From positions 1 to 61,897 of the forward strand of contig JANQRC010000004.1 in the NCBI GenBank assembly GCA_028284745.1: a stretch of DNA of 61,897 nucleotides. The letters are read 5' to 3'. The notes below the pieces were generated by a model. The model saw nothing but the letters and a program-made list of their open reading frames with translations, was not told where the DNA came from and searched no databases. The stretch comes from Flavobacteriaceae bacterium. Lineage in GTDB: Bacteria; Bacteroidota; Bacteroidia; Flavobacteriales; Flavobacteriaceae. The translations under genes were made by a program, and so were the position numbers. Numbering within the stretch: the stretch's first letter is position 1; the number at the start of each line of letters is the position of its first letter. Positions 16,852 to 26,311 of this stretch are shown one piece after another.

Positions 16852-19251
16852 ATGGAAGACATCTACTTGTTAGTTATTATTGCTTTGTTCGCATTAGCGA
16901 TCACAGACTTGGTTGTGGGGGTCAGTAACGATGCTGTGAACTTTCTGAACTCTGCCATTGGCTCTAAGGCGATCTCGATCAGGAATATCATGATCATTGC
17001 TAGTGTTGGTGTCGCTGTAGGTGCTGTTTTTTCTAGTGGTATGATGGAAGTGGCCCGGAAGGGCATTTTTACACCCGATCAGTTTCAATACAACGAGATC
17101 ATGATCATCTTCATGGCGGTTATGTTAACTGACGTACTGCTGTTGGATGTATTCAACTCATTGGGGCTTCCTACATCGACCACTGTTTCTATAGTCTTTG
17201 AATTGTTGGGGTCTGCTGTGTGCATTGCCATTCTAAAGATCTACGCCGATGATGGGCAGTTGTCGTCTTTGGTCAACTACATAAACACAGAGAAGGCCAC
17301 CGAGATCATTCTGGGAATCTTGCTCTCGGTTGTGATAGCCTTCTCTATAGGAGCTATTGTGCAGTATGTTTCAAGGATGCTCCTATCTTTCAACTTCAGG
17401 AGGAAGCTTAAGTGGGTAGGTGTACTTTTCGGAGGAGTTTCTCTGGCAGCGATCACCTATTTCATTCTTATAAAAGGCCTTAAGGGAACCGAACTGTCTT
17501 CGCAAGCTGTTTACACCGTTGCCAGCGGAGATAAGAGTACTATCTTGGCTTGGGTAAATGAGTACTTTGGTGCTTCATTCGCTACTATTGATGAGTTTTT
17601 CAAGGCAAAGAAAGGGCTGTTTTCTTTAGATGCCTTAGATGATGGGTCGCAGAAACTTTCCATGACACTCAAGGGATTTCTTGGGCTTAATGTGTTAGCG
17701 GTCTCGCTGACCAATATCATATTGTGGAGTATGTTGTCAGCACTCTTCATTTATGTGATGCGCTTGGATATCTACAAGATCGTGATTGGGGTCGGCACCT
17801 TTGCATTGGCCATGGCCTTTGCCGGAAATGACCTTGTGAACTTCATTGGCGTTCCGATTGCTGCCTATCAGTCTTTTGAGCTTTGGTCTCAGTCCGGTAT
17901 CGCGCCAGAAGCTTTTGGTATGGGAGCTTTGTCAGGAGCAGTGCGTACACCACAGCTGTTATTGGTGTTCGCAGGAGGTATCATGGTACTCACCTTATGG
18001 TTCTCGAAGAAAGCACGTACGGTTGTTGAAACGGGGATCAATCTATCAAGACAAGACGAAGGGCAAGAAAAGTTCAAGCCAAATTACCTTTCGAGAGCTA
18101 TTGTACGTAGTGGGATCAACTTCAATGCTGCCTTGGTGAATGTACTTCCTCAGAAAACGAAGGATCTGATTTCCAATAATTTCTCTCGCGAAGGAGTGGC
18201 TGAGGACAAAGATGCACCAGCATTTGACATGGTTAGGGCATCGGTTAACCTTGTAGTGGCTAGCATCTTGATCTCTATAGGTACTTCACTTAAACTGCCA
18301 TTGTCTACTACCTATGTTACCTTTATGGTGGCAATGGGAACTTCACTAGCAGATAGGGCATGGGGTCGTGAAAGTGCCGTGTATCGAGTAGCAGGTGTGA
18401 TCAATGTGATTGGCGGTTGGTTTGTGACGGCAGCAGTTGCCTTTACGGCAGCAGCCATATTTGCAGGGTTGATCTATTTCTTCGGGTTTCCGATGATGTT
18501 GGTGCTTCTTATTGTAGCCTTTGGGTTGATCGTCAGAAGTGCGGTGCTTCACTCGCGCTCCTTTGATAAGGAGTTAGAGAAGAATAAAAGATTCAAAAAA
18601 GAAGACATTATCACCATCAAAGAGATTCTTAGCCAGAGTTCTGACAACATCTCTAAAGTGATCGCTAATGTAAATGACATCTACACACAGGTGATCAATA
18701 ATCTAGGATTGCAAGAACTTTCAAAACTGAAGAAGAACCGCAAGCGTCTAGAAGAACTTGAAGAAGAACTGGAAAGCCTTAAGGGCGATGTGTTCTATTT
18801 CATCCGCTCGTTGGATGACAGTTCTGTAGAGGCCAGTAAATTCTACATACTTATTCTAGACTATCTGCAAGACATGGTACAGTCTATAAGTTATATAGCC
18901 AAGAACAGCTATGGGCATGTCAACAACCAGCACAAGAGCCTTAAGTTCAACCAGATCCGCGACCTAAAGAATGTAGATGCTCGTATGCAGACCTTGTTCG
19001 ACAAGATTCAGCAGACTTTTGACGGTGAGGCTTTTGAAAATATAGACAGCATTATCGAAGAAAAGAAAGCATTGCTAGACCAAGTCTCGGAGTTGATCCA
19101 GAAACAGATCGACCGCATTCGCTCTACAGAAACCAGCCCGAAGAATACCAAGCTATATTTTGGCTTGTTGCTTGAGACCAAAGACCTGATTACTGCAACG
19201 ATGAACTTATTGCAGTTGTTCAAGGAATTCAAGGATGATGCTGCAGCCTAA
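16852..19251 (+). CDS. PiT-family inorganic phosphate transporter with C-terminal PhoU/DUF47-like domain
   Basis: A 799-residue protein. The first 560 residues or so form a PiT permease with about 12 membrane segments; the two inverted signature repeats are visible (GVSNDAVNFLNSAIG near the N-terminus, FAGNDLVNFIGVPIAAYQS in the middle). The last 230 residues or so are soluble, charged and helical (FKKEDIITIKEIL, LEELEEELESLK, HVNNQHKSLKFNQIRDLK), resembling the PhoU/DUF47 regulators that are usually a separate protein. The fusion suggests a transporter carrying its own regulatory module on the cytoplasmic side. The ATG at 16852 fits the family. Its stop interlocks with that of the convergent NifU-like gene. 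Confidence 0.88.
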   Translation: MEDIYLLVIIALFALAITDLVVGVSNDAVNFLNSAIGSKAISIRNIMIIASVGVAVGAVFSSGMMEVARKGIFTPDQFQYNEIMIIFMAVMLTDVLLLDVFNSLGLPTSTTVSIVFELLGSAVCIAILKIYADDGQLSSLVNYINTEKATEIILGILLSVVIAFSIGAIVQYVSRMLLSFNFRRKLKWVGVLFGGVSLAAITYFILIKGLKGTELSSQAVYTVASGDKSTILAWVNEYFGASFATIDEFFKAKKGLFSLDALDDGSQKLSMTLKGFLGLNVLAVSLTNIILWSMLSALFIYVMRLDIYKIVIGVGTFALAMAFAGNDLVNFIGVPIAAYQSFELWSQSGIAPEAFGMGALSGAVRTPQLLLVFAGGIMVLTLWFSKKARTVVETGINLSRQDEGQEKFKPNYLSRAIVRSGINFNAALVNVLPQKTKDLISNNFSREGVAEDKDAPAFDMVRASVNLVVASILISIGTSLKLPLSTTYVTFMVAMGTSLADRAWGRESAVYRVAGVINVIGGWFVTAAVAFTAAAIFAGLIYFFGFPMMLVLLIVAFGLIVRSAVLHSRSFDKELEKNKRFKKEDIITIKEILSQSSDNISKVIANVNDIYTQVINNLGLQELSKLKKNRKRLEELEEELESLKGDVFYFIRSLDDSSVEASKFYILILDYLQDMVQSISYIAKNSYGHVNNQHKSLKFNQIRDLKNVDARMQTLFDKIQQTFDGEAFENIDSIIEEKKALLDQVSELIQKQIDRIRSTETSPKNTKLYFGLLLETKDLITATMNLLQLFKEFKDDAAA

Positions 19252-20150
19252 CCATTGATGGCCTCTACGTGCATCACCTTGCCTTGAAGCATCTCTCTGA
19301 GCATGGTCTCGATGCCGTTCTTTAATGTGAACGTAGAAGAAGGACAGCCGCTGCAGGCGCCTTGCAAGATGACTTTTACGGTCTTGCTTTCTTCGTCAAA
19401 CGACTGAAAGACGATATTGCCACCGTCAGAAGCAACGGCAGGCTTTACGTGTTCTTCTAGTATGCTGACGATCTCTTTGGAAGTGTCATCAAGGTCTTCA
19501 GCGGAAATGGCTTGCCCTTTTTTTACTGCATTCACCTCAGCCATTGCCAAGTCTTCGACAATCTCTTTTCCTTCTTCTATGTAGCTCCTTATGAATTCGC
19601 GAAGCTCCATCGTAATGTCGTTCCATTCGGCCATGTCAAACTTTGCAATAGAGACATAATTCTCGTCCATGAACACTTCTTTCACAAACGGAAAATGGAA
19701 TAACTGAATCGCCAAAGGCGCGTGCTTGGCATCGTCTATGTTCTTGAACTCATAGGGTGCGACCACTAATTTCTTGTTGGCGACAAAGCGCATCACTGAA
19801 GGGTTGGGAGTGCTTTCGGCATATACAGATACAGGAACCTTCTTTGGGCTTTCTTTAGCAGTGACAACTTCACCGTTATTGTTCAAATAGGCTTCGATCT
19901 GTTCTGCTACCTGATCTTGGACATCTTTCCAATCAACAATGTCGTAGCGCTCAACAGCGATGAAATTGCCCGATATGTATATTGTCTTTACAAAAGGCAG
20001 ATAGAAGAGTTGCTGTGCCAAGGGCGAATCCTTGGCCTCATCGATATTGTGAAATTCAAAGCTTTGCTGCTTTGTTAAAAACGTATTGGCCTCAAATTTT
20101 ACGATGGCCGGATTGGTAGTAGGTCGTATGGCAATGGTGGTCTTTTTCAT
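19248..20150 (-). CDS. NifU-like iron-sulfur scaffold with two Nfu N-terminal domains
   Basis: A 300-residue protein. Two tandem Nfu N-terminal domains can be seen from repeated signatures: NPAIVKFEANTFL and NPSVMRFVANKKLV, each followed by a LAQQLFYLPFVK / LAIQLFHFPFVK type stretch. The C-terminal NifU domain carries the cluster ligands in GACSGCPSST. Such proteins assemble or carry Fe-S clusters to client enzymes in the cytoplasm. A start at 20150 gives the conserved KKTTIAIRPTTNPA beginning. A TATTTTTG box lies on the minus strand at 20174-20167, 17 nt upstream. Confidence 0.9.
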   Translation of the reverse strand: MKKTTIAIRPTTNPAIVKFEANTFLTKQQSFEFHNIDEAKDSPLAQQLFYLPFVKTIYISGNFIAVERYDIVDWKDVQDQVAEQIEAYLNNNGEVVTAKESPKKVPVSVYAESTPNPSVMRFVANKKLVVAPYEFKNIDDAKHAPLAIQLFHFPFVKEVFMDENYVSIAKFDMAEWNDITMELREFIRSYIEEGKEIVEDLAMAEVNAVKKGQAISAEDLDDTSKEIVSILEEHVKPAVASDGGNIVFQSFDEESKTVKVILQGACSGCPSSTFTLKNGIETMLREMLQGKVMHVEAING

Positions 20151-20166
20151 TATCAAAGCTTTTTTG

Positions 20167-20174
20167 CAAAAATA
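20167..20174 (-). promoter_or_regulatory. -7 promoter box for the NifU-like gene
   Basis: The complement of this site reads TATTTTTG, a match to TAnnTTTG, with its last base 17 nt from the ATG at 20150. No convincing -33 element is seen. Confidence 0.45.
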
Positions 20175-20234
20175 AGCATTCATTAACTACGTTAAGCGTA
20201 TAATATAGAACTTAACACAGAGCAGGCTTTTATG

Positions 20235-20242
20235 TACCTTTG
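20235..20242 (+). promoter_or_regulatory. -7 promoter box for the PorP/SprF-like gene
   Basis: TACCTTTG matches TAnnTTTG and lies 28 nt before the ATG at 20270. The -33 region has only a weak TTA. Divergent from the NifU-like promoter. Confidence 0.45.
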
Positions 20243-20269
20243 TTTTATGCTATCTCCTTAGAATAACCA

Positions 20270-21271
20270 ATGAGGTTGTTTAGATACATCGTAGCTGTTG
20301 CATTCTTGGTCGGTTTTCTTGGACAGGCTAGGGCGCAAGAAGGTATTCCCGTTTATTTAGATTATCTGTCGGATAACTATTACTTGGTATACCCTTCCAT
20401 GGCTGGCATCGGCTATTCAGGAAAAGTAAGATTAACTGCCAGACAACAATGGTTTGGTGTTGACAGGGCTCCCAACCTTCAGACCATCAATGCCCATACG
20501 CGGTTGGGAGATCGGTCGGGAGTGGGCGCCATTATCTTCAGAGACCAAAACGGATACCAATCACAAGCGGGCTTACAGCTTACATACGCACACCATATCA
20601 ACTTTTGGCGTGATCGTGGCCTAAACCAGCTCTCTTTTGGGCTCAGTGCAGGATTCGTTCAGAATTCTTTGGATGAGTCAGATTTTGACCCACTGGATTT
20701 CGACCCCATTATTGCAGGCATCAAGCAGAGTACGACCTATTACAACATAGACCTAGGTGTTTCTTACAATATCATGGATATCTATGCACATGTGGCAGTG
20801 AAGAATTTACTATTTGTGAGGCGGGACATCAATACCGAAGTAGAATCTGCCAACCAACGGCGGTTCTTGACCTCGGTGGGTTATCTGTTTGAAGCCAAGA
20901 AGAACAGCGGATGGCTATTAGAACCTTCATTGTTATACCAATGGAGTGATGCCACTAGCGAGCAATCGATCGACATAAACTTCAAAGCGTACAAAGAGCT
21001 TACGTTTGGTACGCTGTGGGGAGGCTTATCATTTAGACAGAGCTTTGACGGCGCCGAATTTTTGGACGGAATTCAAGTACGCGACCAACAGTTGCAATGG
21101 TTGTCGCCGATTATCGGTGTTGACTACAAGGATTTCATGTTCGCATACACGTACTCATATCAGTTTGGCGATGTTACCTTTGATGCAGGTGGCTTTCATC
21201 AGATCACATTGGGATATGATTTTTGGAAGAGCAAAGAGCCCGTGCCATGTCACTGCCCATGGGTAGATTAG
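20270..21271 (+). CDS. PorP/SprF family outer-membrane protein (type IX secretion/gliding)
   Basis: A 333-residue protein with a signal peptide ending near GQARA. The mature start (EGIPVYLDYLSDNYYLVYPSMAG) is typical of PorP/SprF, where the protein forms an outer-membrane barrel that binds PorE-type peptidoglycan-anchored proteins or accompanies SprB-like adhesins. Repeated aromatic-glycine strands fit a beta-barrel. The C-terminus ends in the unusual CHCPWVD. There is no SprB-like giant adhesin gene nearby, so this is an isolated paralogue whose partner is elsewhere. Confidence 0.88.
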   Translation: MRLFRYIVAVAFLVGFLGQARAQEGIPVYLDYLSDNYYLVYPSMAGIGYSGKVRLTARQQWFGVDRAPNLQTINAHTRLGDRSGVGAIIFRDQNGYQSQAGLQLTYAHHINFWRDRGLNQLSFGLSAGFVQNSLDESDFDPLDFDPIIAGIKQSTTYYNIDLGVSYNIMDIYAHVAVKNLLFVRRDINTEVESANQRRFLTSVGYLFEAKKNSGWLLEPSLLYQWSDATSEQSIDINFKAYKELTFGTLWGGLSFRQSFDGAEFLDGIQVRDQQLQWLSPIIGVDYKDFMFAYTYSYQFGDVTFDAGGFHQITLGYDFWKSKEPVPCHCPWVD

Positions 21272-21335
21272 TAAAAGCCCAGGGTGACCCCCTCACTCTG
21301 GACCATGCACTACAGTAGCTTGTTGGCAACCCCAT

Positions 21336-22508
21336 TTACCATCTGTAGTCCTTACGTTTTGCCTGCTTTTTTATCGCTTCTATCATCACATTGTCTAAAA
21401 CATCTTTCTGGGCTTCCTGCTGTTGCTTGGCAATGTATGCCTGGCGCTTCTTGTTCAATTCCTGAATCTCTTCTTTGATCTTTTCACGAGCTTCGCTTTT
21501 TGCTTGAATGTATTGCTTGATCTCGTCTTTGGTCTTCCCTTGCAGTTCTTCCGGAAGTTGTTCAACGACAACCTCTTCAAGCGCAGCCTCATCTTCTTCC
21601 ACGGCATCTACAAGGTCCCATTTTTTGTTCTTGTACAATCTAGAACTTTTGCTCACTGCACGTTTTACAGCCACCGCTTCATTCATTTGGGCGGCATTGG
21701 CATCCTGTGTTCTTTGCATGCTGGATTTGGAAGCACCATAGGCACCATACGGGACATAGGTTTTATTGAGTTTCGTGTTTAGGCGAAGGATGATATCATC
21801 GTATGGAGTAACAATGTGCACGATCTCTTGATCATGGTCGATCACCATATAATCACCGTTTCCCTTCATAGCACCATCACGCCATTTCCCCGAGATACCT
21901 TGGTCGTAGTTTCCGCAGAAGATCGTGTTGATCACAATATCTTTTTCTTTGGCATTTGAGATGGCACTGCGATAGTCTACACGTCCTTGTGTAAAAGGTT
22001 CGTTGCCTGCAATGAAGATCAAATTGAGGTCGTTGGGATTGTTCCCCCAGTCTAGTTGGTTCACAGAGGTTTGGATCACGTGCCCGCAAAACTCGCTTCC
22101 GCCATTGGTGGTCAAGGAGAACAGCTGCTCAGAAATGTCGTCAAGGTCATCTGTAAAGCCGATCACTTGTCTGATATAGCCTTCCCGACTAGAAAGGCCG
22201 TCGTTGCCATATTCGTAGGGCCCGATCTGCAGATCGGGCTTTGTATTGCCACATCTTGCATAGGATAGCTCGTTGACGATCTCCCAGAGCTGTGCCTTTG
22301 CTTGATTGATCAGCCCATCCATGCTGTTACTGGTGTCTAACAGCAATGCCACACGTATCTGATGCTTTTCTGGGTCTGGTTTACGTGCTTCGTGCAAGGC
22401 TAGAAGGGGTTCCTTCTCTTTTTTATTTAAAGAGTTTTCACAGGCATATAGTGCAAGACTCGTGCCGAATGCTAACCCTAATGCGATAATGCTTTTGATG
22501 TTTTTCAT
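21336..22508 (-). CDS. VWA-domain lipoprotein
   Basis: A 390-residue protein. The ATG at 22508 starts a signal sequence ending ALYAC, a lipobox; a -7 box 24 nt upstream supports this start over a longer frame. A von Willebrand factor A domain follows, with the MIDAS motif DTSNSMDG, so it should bind a divalent metal and contact protein ligands. The C-terminal third is charged coiled coil (EQLPEELQGKTKDEIKQ and KKRQAYIAKQQQEAQ). Function unknown; cell-envelope scaffolding or stress sensing is plausible but not shown. Single-gene unit. Confidence 0.85.
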   Translation of the reverse strand: MKNIKSIIALGLAFGTSLALYACENSLNKKEKEPLLALHEARKPDPEKHQIRVALLLDTSNSMDGLINQAKAQLWEIVNELSYARCGNTKPDLQIGPYEYGNDGLSSREGYIRQVIGFTDDLDDISEQLFSLTTNGGSEFCGHVIQTSVNQLDWGNNPNDLNLIFIAGNEPFTQGRVDYRSAISNAKEKDIVINTIFCGNYDQGISGKWRDGAMKGNGDYMVIDHDQEIVHIVTPYDDIILRLNTKLNKTYVPYGAYGASKSSMQRTQDANAAQMNEAVAVKRAVSKSSRLYKNKKWDLVDAVEEDEAALEEVVVEQLPEELQGKTKDEIKQYIQAKSEAREKIKEEIQELNKKRQAYIAKQQQEAQKDVLDNVMIEAIKKQAKRKDYRW

Positions 22509-22531
22509 GATGAATGTTTTTAATGACACTT

Positions 22532-22539
22532 CAAATCTA
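22532..22539 (-). promoter_or_regulatory. -7 promoter box for the VWA lipoprotein
   Basis: The complement reads TAGATTTG, a match to TAnnTTTG. The predicted transcript starts near 22527, downstream of an alternative start at 22556, which supports the ATG at 22508. Confidence 0.45.
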
Positions 22540-22703
22540 TGGGCAACATTCTTCAATGAAAATCAAGTATGAGGAAGCTGCTTTTTTGAGTGAGTGAAAC
22601 GATCCTTTGGTTGAGGCAAGTATGATTTTCAGGGAGTTTTCAACCTGAAAACGAAGAAACATCGTTTTCTAGGGTCACGCAAAGTGCGTAAGTTTACAAT
22701 ATT

Positions 22704-24932
22704 GTGAAACACTTCGTATACATCTTATGGGTTGCGTTGGCAATACCTTTGAATGTCGTCGGGCAGAACACGGTATCGACACAGAAGGAATTCGACCTGC
22801 AAGGAACTGTTAAGGCTAAAGGTTCAGGGATACCTGTGGCCGACGCGGTGGTGCAAATTTCTGGGTATAGAACAGAGCGCACCAACACGAGCGGTGAATT
22901 TGCGATAAGAGCCAGGATAGGTGACGAACTCGTCGTATCGCATCCTAGCTTTGAAACGGTCTTTCATACCTTGAGGAACGAAGACAGGATCGAGATCAGG
23001 GTAGAAGGGCTTGCTGAAGAAGAATCTAAAGAGTTCTCTTCTGTCTCAATAAAGAGAGCAAAGGCCAAAATTAGCATAGACCACCGCCATGCACAGTATA
23101 TAGACTCCGCTAATTTCTATAAAAAGCGAGATATTGATAAGAGCATCATCTTTGTTGAAAATGCCATAAAAGCGTTGGGCAAACGTGCAGATAGTGAAAA
23201 AGCTTCGCTCTCATACACTACCTTAGGCGACATCTATCAATATTGGGGGCAGTACGATCTGGCAATAAACAGCTATGAGAATGCGATGAGATACCGCGAA
23301 AGCCCCAAATTGCTCTCAAAACTTGGCGGTGCACAATTGGCAAATGCTAACCATGGCGATGCCATAACCACGTTCAAGAAGATCATCGATGACCGTAGCG
23401 CCACAGCATATCACAAGGTAGTTGCCTACGAAGGACTGGGCGATGCCTATACTAAGATAGGAAACGAGCAACAAGCCATAGACAGTTATCAAGAAGGACT
23501 GCAATTGGCCCAACAAGAATCGATCACGCCAAAGATCACAGACCTCAACGCCAGACTAGCTAGTGCTTTTGAGCAGCAGGGAGAAGTACAGCAAGCACAG
23601 GACTTCTATTCCAATTCGTTAGAATTAGCAAAAAAGGAAAGCCCGCAAAGATCATTGCAGCAAAAGGAGAGAGTGGCTGATTTTTACAATAGGTCTAACC
23701 AATACGATCAAGAGATCCAACTCAGAAAAGAAGCGCTGGCCGAGATTGAAAGTATCGAAGCAGATGATGAGGTCGTTGCTTCAAATGAAAGGAATGCCAA
23801 CGATTCGATCACCTCACAAAAGATCAATTATAAGATAGGCACCTCTTACATAGCACAACAGAAGTTAGAAGAGGCCATTCCGTATCTGGAGAATAGTATA
23901 GAACAGGCAGACAAGGCATCAGACCTTGTAGTGAAGAAAGATGCCACGCGAAGACTTTCAGAAGTGTACGAGTCCAAAGGCGATTTCACCAAGGCATTAG
24001 AGGCCTATCAGAACTATGTGACCTTGGTAGACCAGTTGTACATCCAGAAAGAGCAACAGATCTCACAAGTATCCCGATTTAGCAGAGATATTGCCAATAA
24101 GCAGAACCGGATCAGTAGTTTGGAGAAGGACCGCGAGCTGTCCGAGAGCAAGCTGAGCCTCTATGTTGCCGAGCAAGAACTTACAGAAGAGAGTAACAGA
24201 CGTCAGAGATCGATCATTTACGGATTGTTGTTTGGCATGCTACTTCTAGCTGCCATGGTCTTCTTTATGTACCGGAGTATCAAACAGCAGCGATTGAATA
24301 ACGATCTATTGGCGTTACGCTCGCTCAGGTCGCAGATGAACCCACATTTTATCTTCAATGCGTTGAATTCTGTGAACAACTACATTGCAGTGAATGATGA
24401 GCGCAACGCCAATCGATATCTTTCCGAGTTTTCGGCCTTGATGCGGTCGGTATTGGAAAATTCTGAACAGGACTTCATTCCATTGACGAAAGAAATAGAG
24501 CTGCTTCGACTGTATTTGAAATTGGAACATGCGCGTTTCAAGGACAAATTCGACTATGAGATCTCTGTTGATGAACACTTGATAGCCGAAGATTTTGTCA
24601 TTCCACCCATGCTGCTACAACCCTATGTTGAAAATGCAGTTTGGCACGGACTTAGATACAAAGAGGAAAAAGGAGACCTGAAGGTGCTTTTCACTCAAAA
24701 GAACGAACAGGAATTGCATATCATCATCGAAGATGATGGTATTGGAAGAAAACGATCCAAAGCATTGAAGACAGCCAATCAGCAGAAGCAACGCTCTACA
24801 GGAATGAGCAATATCAGAAAACGTATCAGGATTCTGAACGAAATGTATAAGGGCAAGGTAGACGTACTTGTCGAGGATGTAGCAGTGAGTGGTGAAGGCA
24901 CCAGAGTGCGAGTAACGCTAAAGAAGGATTGA
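22704..24932 (+). CDS. LytS/YehU-type sensor histidine kinase with CarboxypepD-like and TPR domains
   Basis: A 742-residue sensor. After a signal peptide comes a CarboxypepD_reg-like domain (QGTVKAKGSGIPVADAVVQI), then TPR-type helical repeats (about 130-470, for example TLGDIYQYWGQYDLAINSYE), one membrane helix (about 510-530), and a His_kinase (PF06580) domain. His548 in QMNPHFIFNALNS is the phosphorylation site, and the ATP-binding domain is seen in VENAVWHGLRYK and EDDGIGRKRS. The periplasmic TPR region is the input. It uses a GTG start and is directly followed by its LytTR response regulator. Confidence 0.92.
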   Translation: MKHFVYILWVALAIPLNVVGQNTVSTQKEFDLQGTVKAKGSGIPVADAVVQISGYRTERTNTSGEFAIRARIGDELVVSHPSFETVFHTLRNEDRIEIRVEGLAEEESKEFSSVSIKRAKAKISIDHRHAQYIDSANFYKKRDIDKSIIFVENAIKALGKRADSEKASLSYTTLGDIYQYWGQYDLAINSYENAMRYRESPKLLSKLGGAQLANANHGDAITTFKKIIDDRSATAYHKVVAYEGLGDAYTKIGNEQQAIDSYQEGLQLAQQESITPKITDLNARLASAFEQQGEVQQAQDFYSNSLELAKKESPQRSLQQKERVADFYNRSNQYDQEIQLRKEALAEIESIEADDEVVASNERNANDSITSQKINYKIGTSYIAQQKLEEAIPYLENSIEQADKASDLVVKKDATRRLSEVYESKGDFTKALEAYQNYVTLVDQLYIQKEQQISQVSRFSRDIANKQNRISSLEKDRELSESKLSLYVAEQELTEESNRRQRSIIYGLLFGMLLLAAMVFFMYRSIKQQRLNNDLLALRSLRSQMNPHFIFNALNSVNNYIAVNDERNANRYLSEFSALMRSVLENSEQDFIPLTKEIELLRLYLKLEHARFKDKFDYEISVDEHLIAEDFVIPPMLLQPYVENAVWHGLRYKEEKGDLKVLFTQKNEQELHIIIEDDGIGRKRSKALKTANQQKQRSTGMSNIRKRIRILNEMYKGKVDVLVEDVAVSGEGTRVRVTLKKD

Positions 24933-25670
24933 ATGAACCTACAGGCGATCATAGTTGAAGACGAAGCAGTAAGTAGAGACATTCTACGCAACTATATTGG
25001 CAAGTATTGCCCCAGTGTACACGTTTTAGGCGAGGCTAGTACTATTGACGAAGCACTTGTACTTATTCGAAAGCACAAGCCAGACCTTGTTTTTCTAGAT
25101 GTAGAAATGCCTTTTGGCAATGCATTTGACCTACTAGATGAAGTAGGCGATCGTGATTTCGAGACCATCTTTGTCACAGCATACGACCACTATGCGATAG
25201 AAGCGCTCAACAGTCATGCTTCCTATTATTTGCTGAAACCCATATCTATCGATGAATTGATCAAGGCAGTAGACCATGTCGCCGAGATAAAGAAAAAGGA
25301 GAACGAACTTCAGGATATGGTGCTGTCTCCTCGATCAAGTGCAGTCCCAGGCAAGATCACCATTCCTATCCAAGAAGGCTTCGAAGTACTTGATGTGCAA
25401 GATATCGTGTATGCGAAGGCTGATGACAACTATACAGAGTTATATCTTTCTAACGGGAAAAGGAAAGTGGTCAGCAAGACCTTGAAATATTTTGAGAACA
25501 TCCTAAAAGGTCATTCCTTTGCTAGGGTGCACAAATCATACTTGGTCAACATCAATTGTATCACAAGGTACATCAAAGGAAAAGGCGGAAGTGTACAGCT
25601 TTCTAACGGCAAAGAGGTCATGGTCTCGGCTTCAAAGAAAAAAGAGTTACTAGCATATTTTCAACAATGA
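24933..25670 (+). CDS. LytTR-family response regulator
   Basis: A 245-residue regulator: receiver domain (1-120) with acidic pocket residues VEDE and phospho-acceptor Asp56 in FLDVEMP, then a LytTR DNA-binding domain (about 145-245, with ILKGHSFARVHKSYLVN). It starts immediately after the kinase stop with no gap, so the two form one two-component system. Its stop overlaps the start of the gamma-carbonic anhydrase gene by 4 bp (ATGA). Target genes are not evident here. Confidence 0.94.
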   Translation: MNLQAIIVEDEAVSRDILRNYIGKYCPSVHVLGEASTIDEALVLIRKHKPDLVFLDVEMPFGNAFDLLDEVGDRDFETIFVTAYDHYAIEALNSHASYYLLKPISIDELIKAVDHVAEIKKKENELQDMVLSPRSSAVPGKITIPIQEGFEVLDVQDIVYAKADDNYTELYLSNGKRKVVSKTLKYFENILKGHSFARVHKSYLVNINCITRYIKGKGGSVQLSNGKEVMVSASKKKELLAYFQQ

Positions 25671-26179
25671 TCATCAAAGAGGTAAACGGGAAGTACCCGG
25701 AAATAGGAAACGATTGTTTTGTTGCAGAGAACGCTACCATAGTGGGCGAGGTCATGATGGGAGATCACTGTTCTGTATGGTTCAATGCCGTAATTCGTGG
25801 CGATGTAAACTATATTAGAATGGGCGATAAGGTAAATGTACAAGACGGTGCCATCATTCATGCTACCTATCAAAGATCGCCTACCCATATTGGTAACAAT
25901 GTCTCCGTAGGGCATAACGCCATTGTGCATGGTTGCACTGTTCATGACAATGTGTTGATAGGTATGGGCAGTATTGTGATGGACGATTGTGTGGTGGAAA
26001 GCAATAGCATCATTGCAGCTGGAGCCGTTGTCACACAAGGTACGCATGTTGAGTCGGGAAGTATCTATGCAGGTGTTCCTGCCAGAAAGATCAAGGATGT
26101 CAGCCCCGAGCTGATCGAAGGAGAGATCGATCGCATTGCCAACAATTATGTGAAGTACGCTAGCTGGTTTTCAAAATAA
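25667..26179 (+). CDS. gamma-class carbonic anhydrase family protein
   Basis: A 170-residue left-handed beta-helix (hexapeptide-repeat) protein. The metal-binding histidines lie in IIHATYQ and VGHNAIVHG, and FNAVIRGDVNYIRMGD is a family signature, as in PaaY/YrdA-like gamma-carbonic anhydrases. Active forms are trimers with a metal between subunits that interconvert CO2 and bicarbonate; many relatives have unproven activity. The gene is translationally coupled to the LytTR regulator, an unusual partner. Confidence 0.9.
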   Translation: MIIKEVNGKYPEIGNDCFVAENATIVGEVMMGDHCSVWFNAVIRGDVNYIRMGDKVNVQDGAIIHATYQRSPTHIGNNVSVGHNAIVHGCTVHDNVLIGMGSIVMDDCVVESNSIIAAGAVVTQGTHVESGSIYAGVPARKIKDVSPELIEGEIDRIANNYVKYASWFSK

Positions 26180-26311
26180 TAACTCCCCCCATGATAACGT
26201 CTTTAGTCGATAGAAGTATGCGTTTTGTCGAGCCTTTCTTTTTTCTGAGACGAATGCTTTACAGTTATAGCTGCTGTTCACTTTATTTGTGGATCTCTAA
26301 ATCCTGTAGAC

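Noticed and set aside
26180-26311. A promoter before the PAS kinase gene
   Set aside because: Several near matches to TAnnTTTG exist, but none has the right spacing or a -33 element, so no site is annotated.
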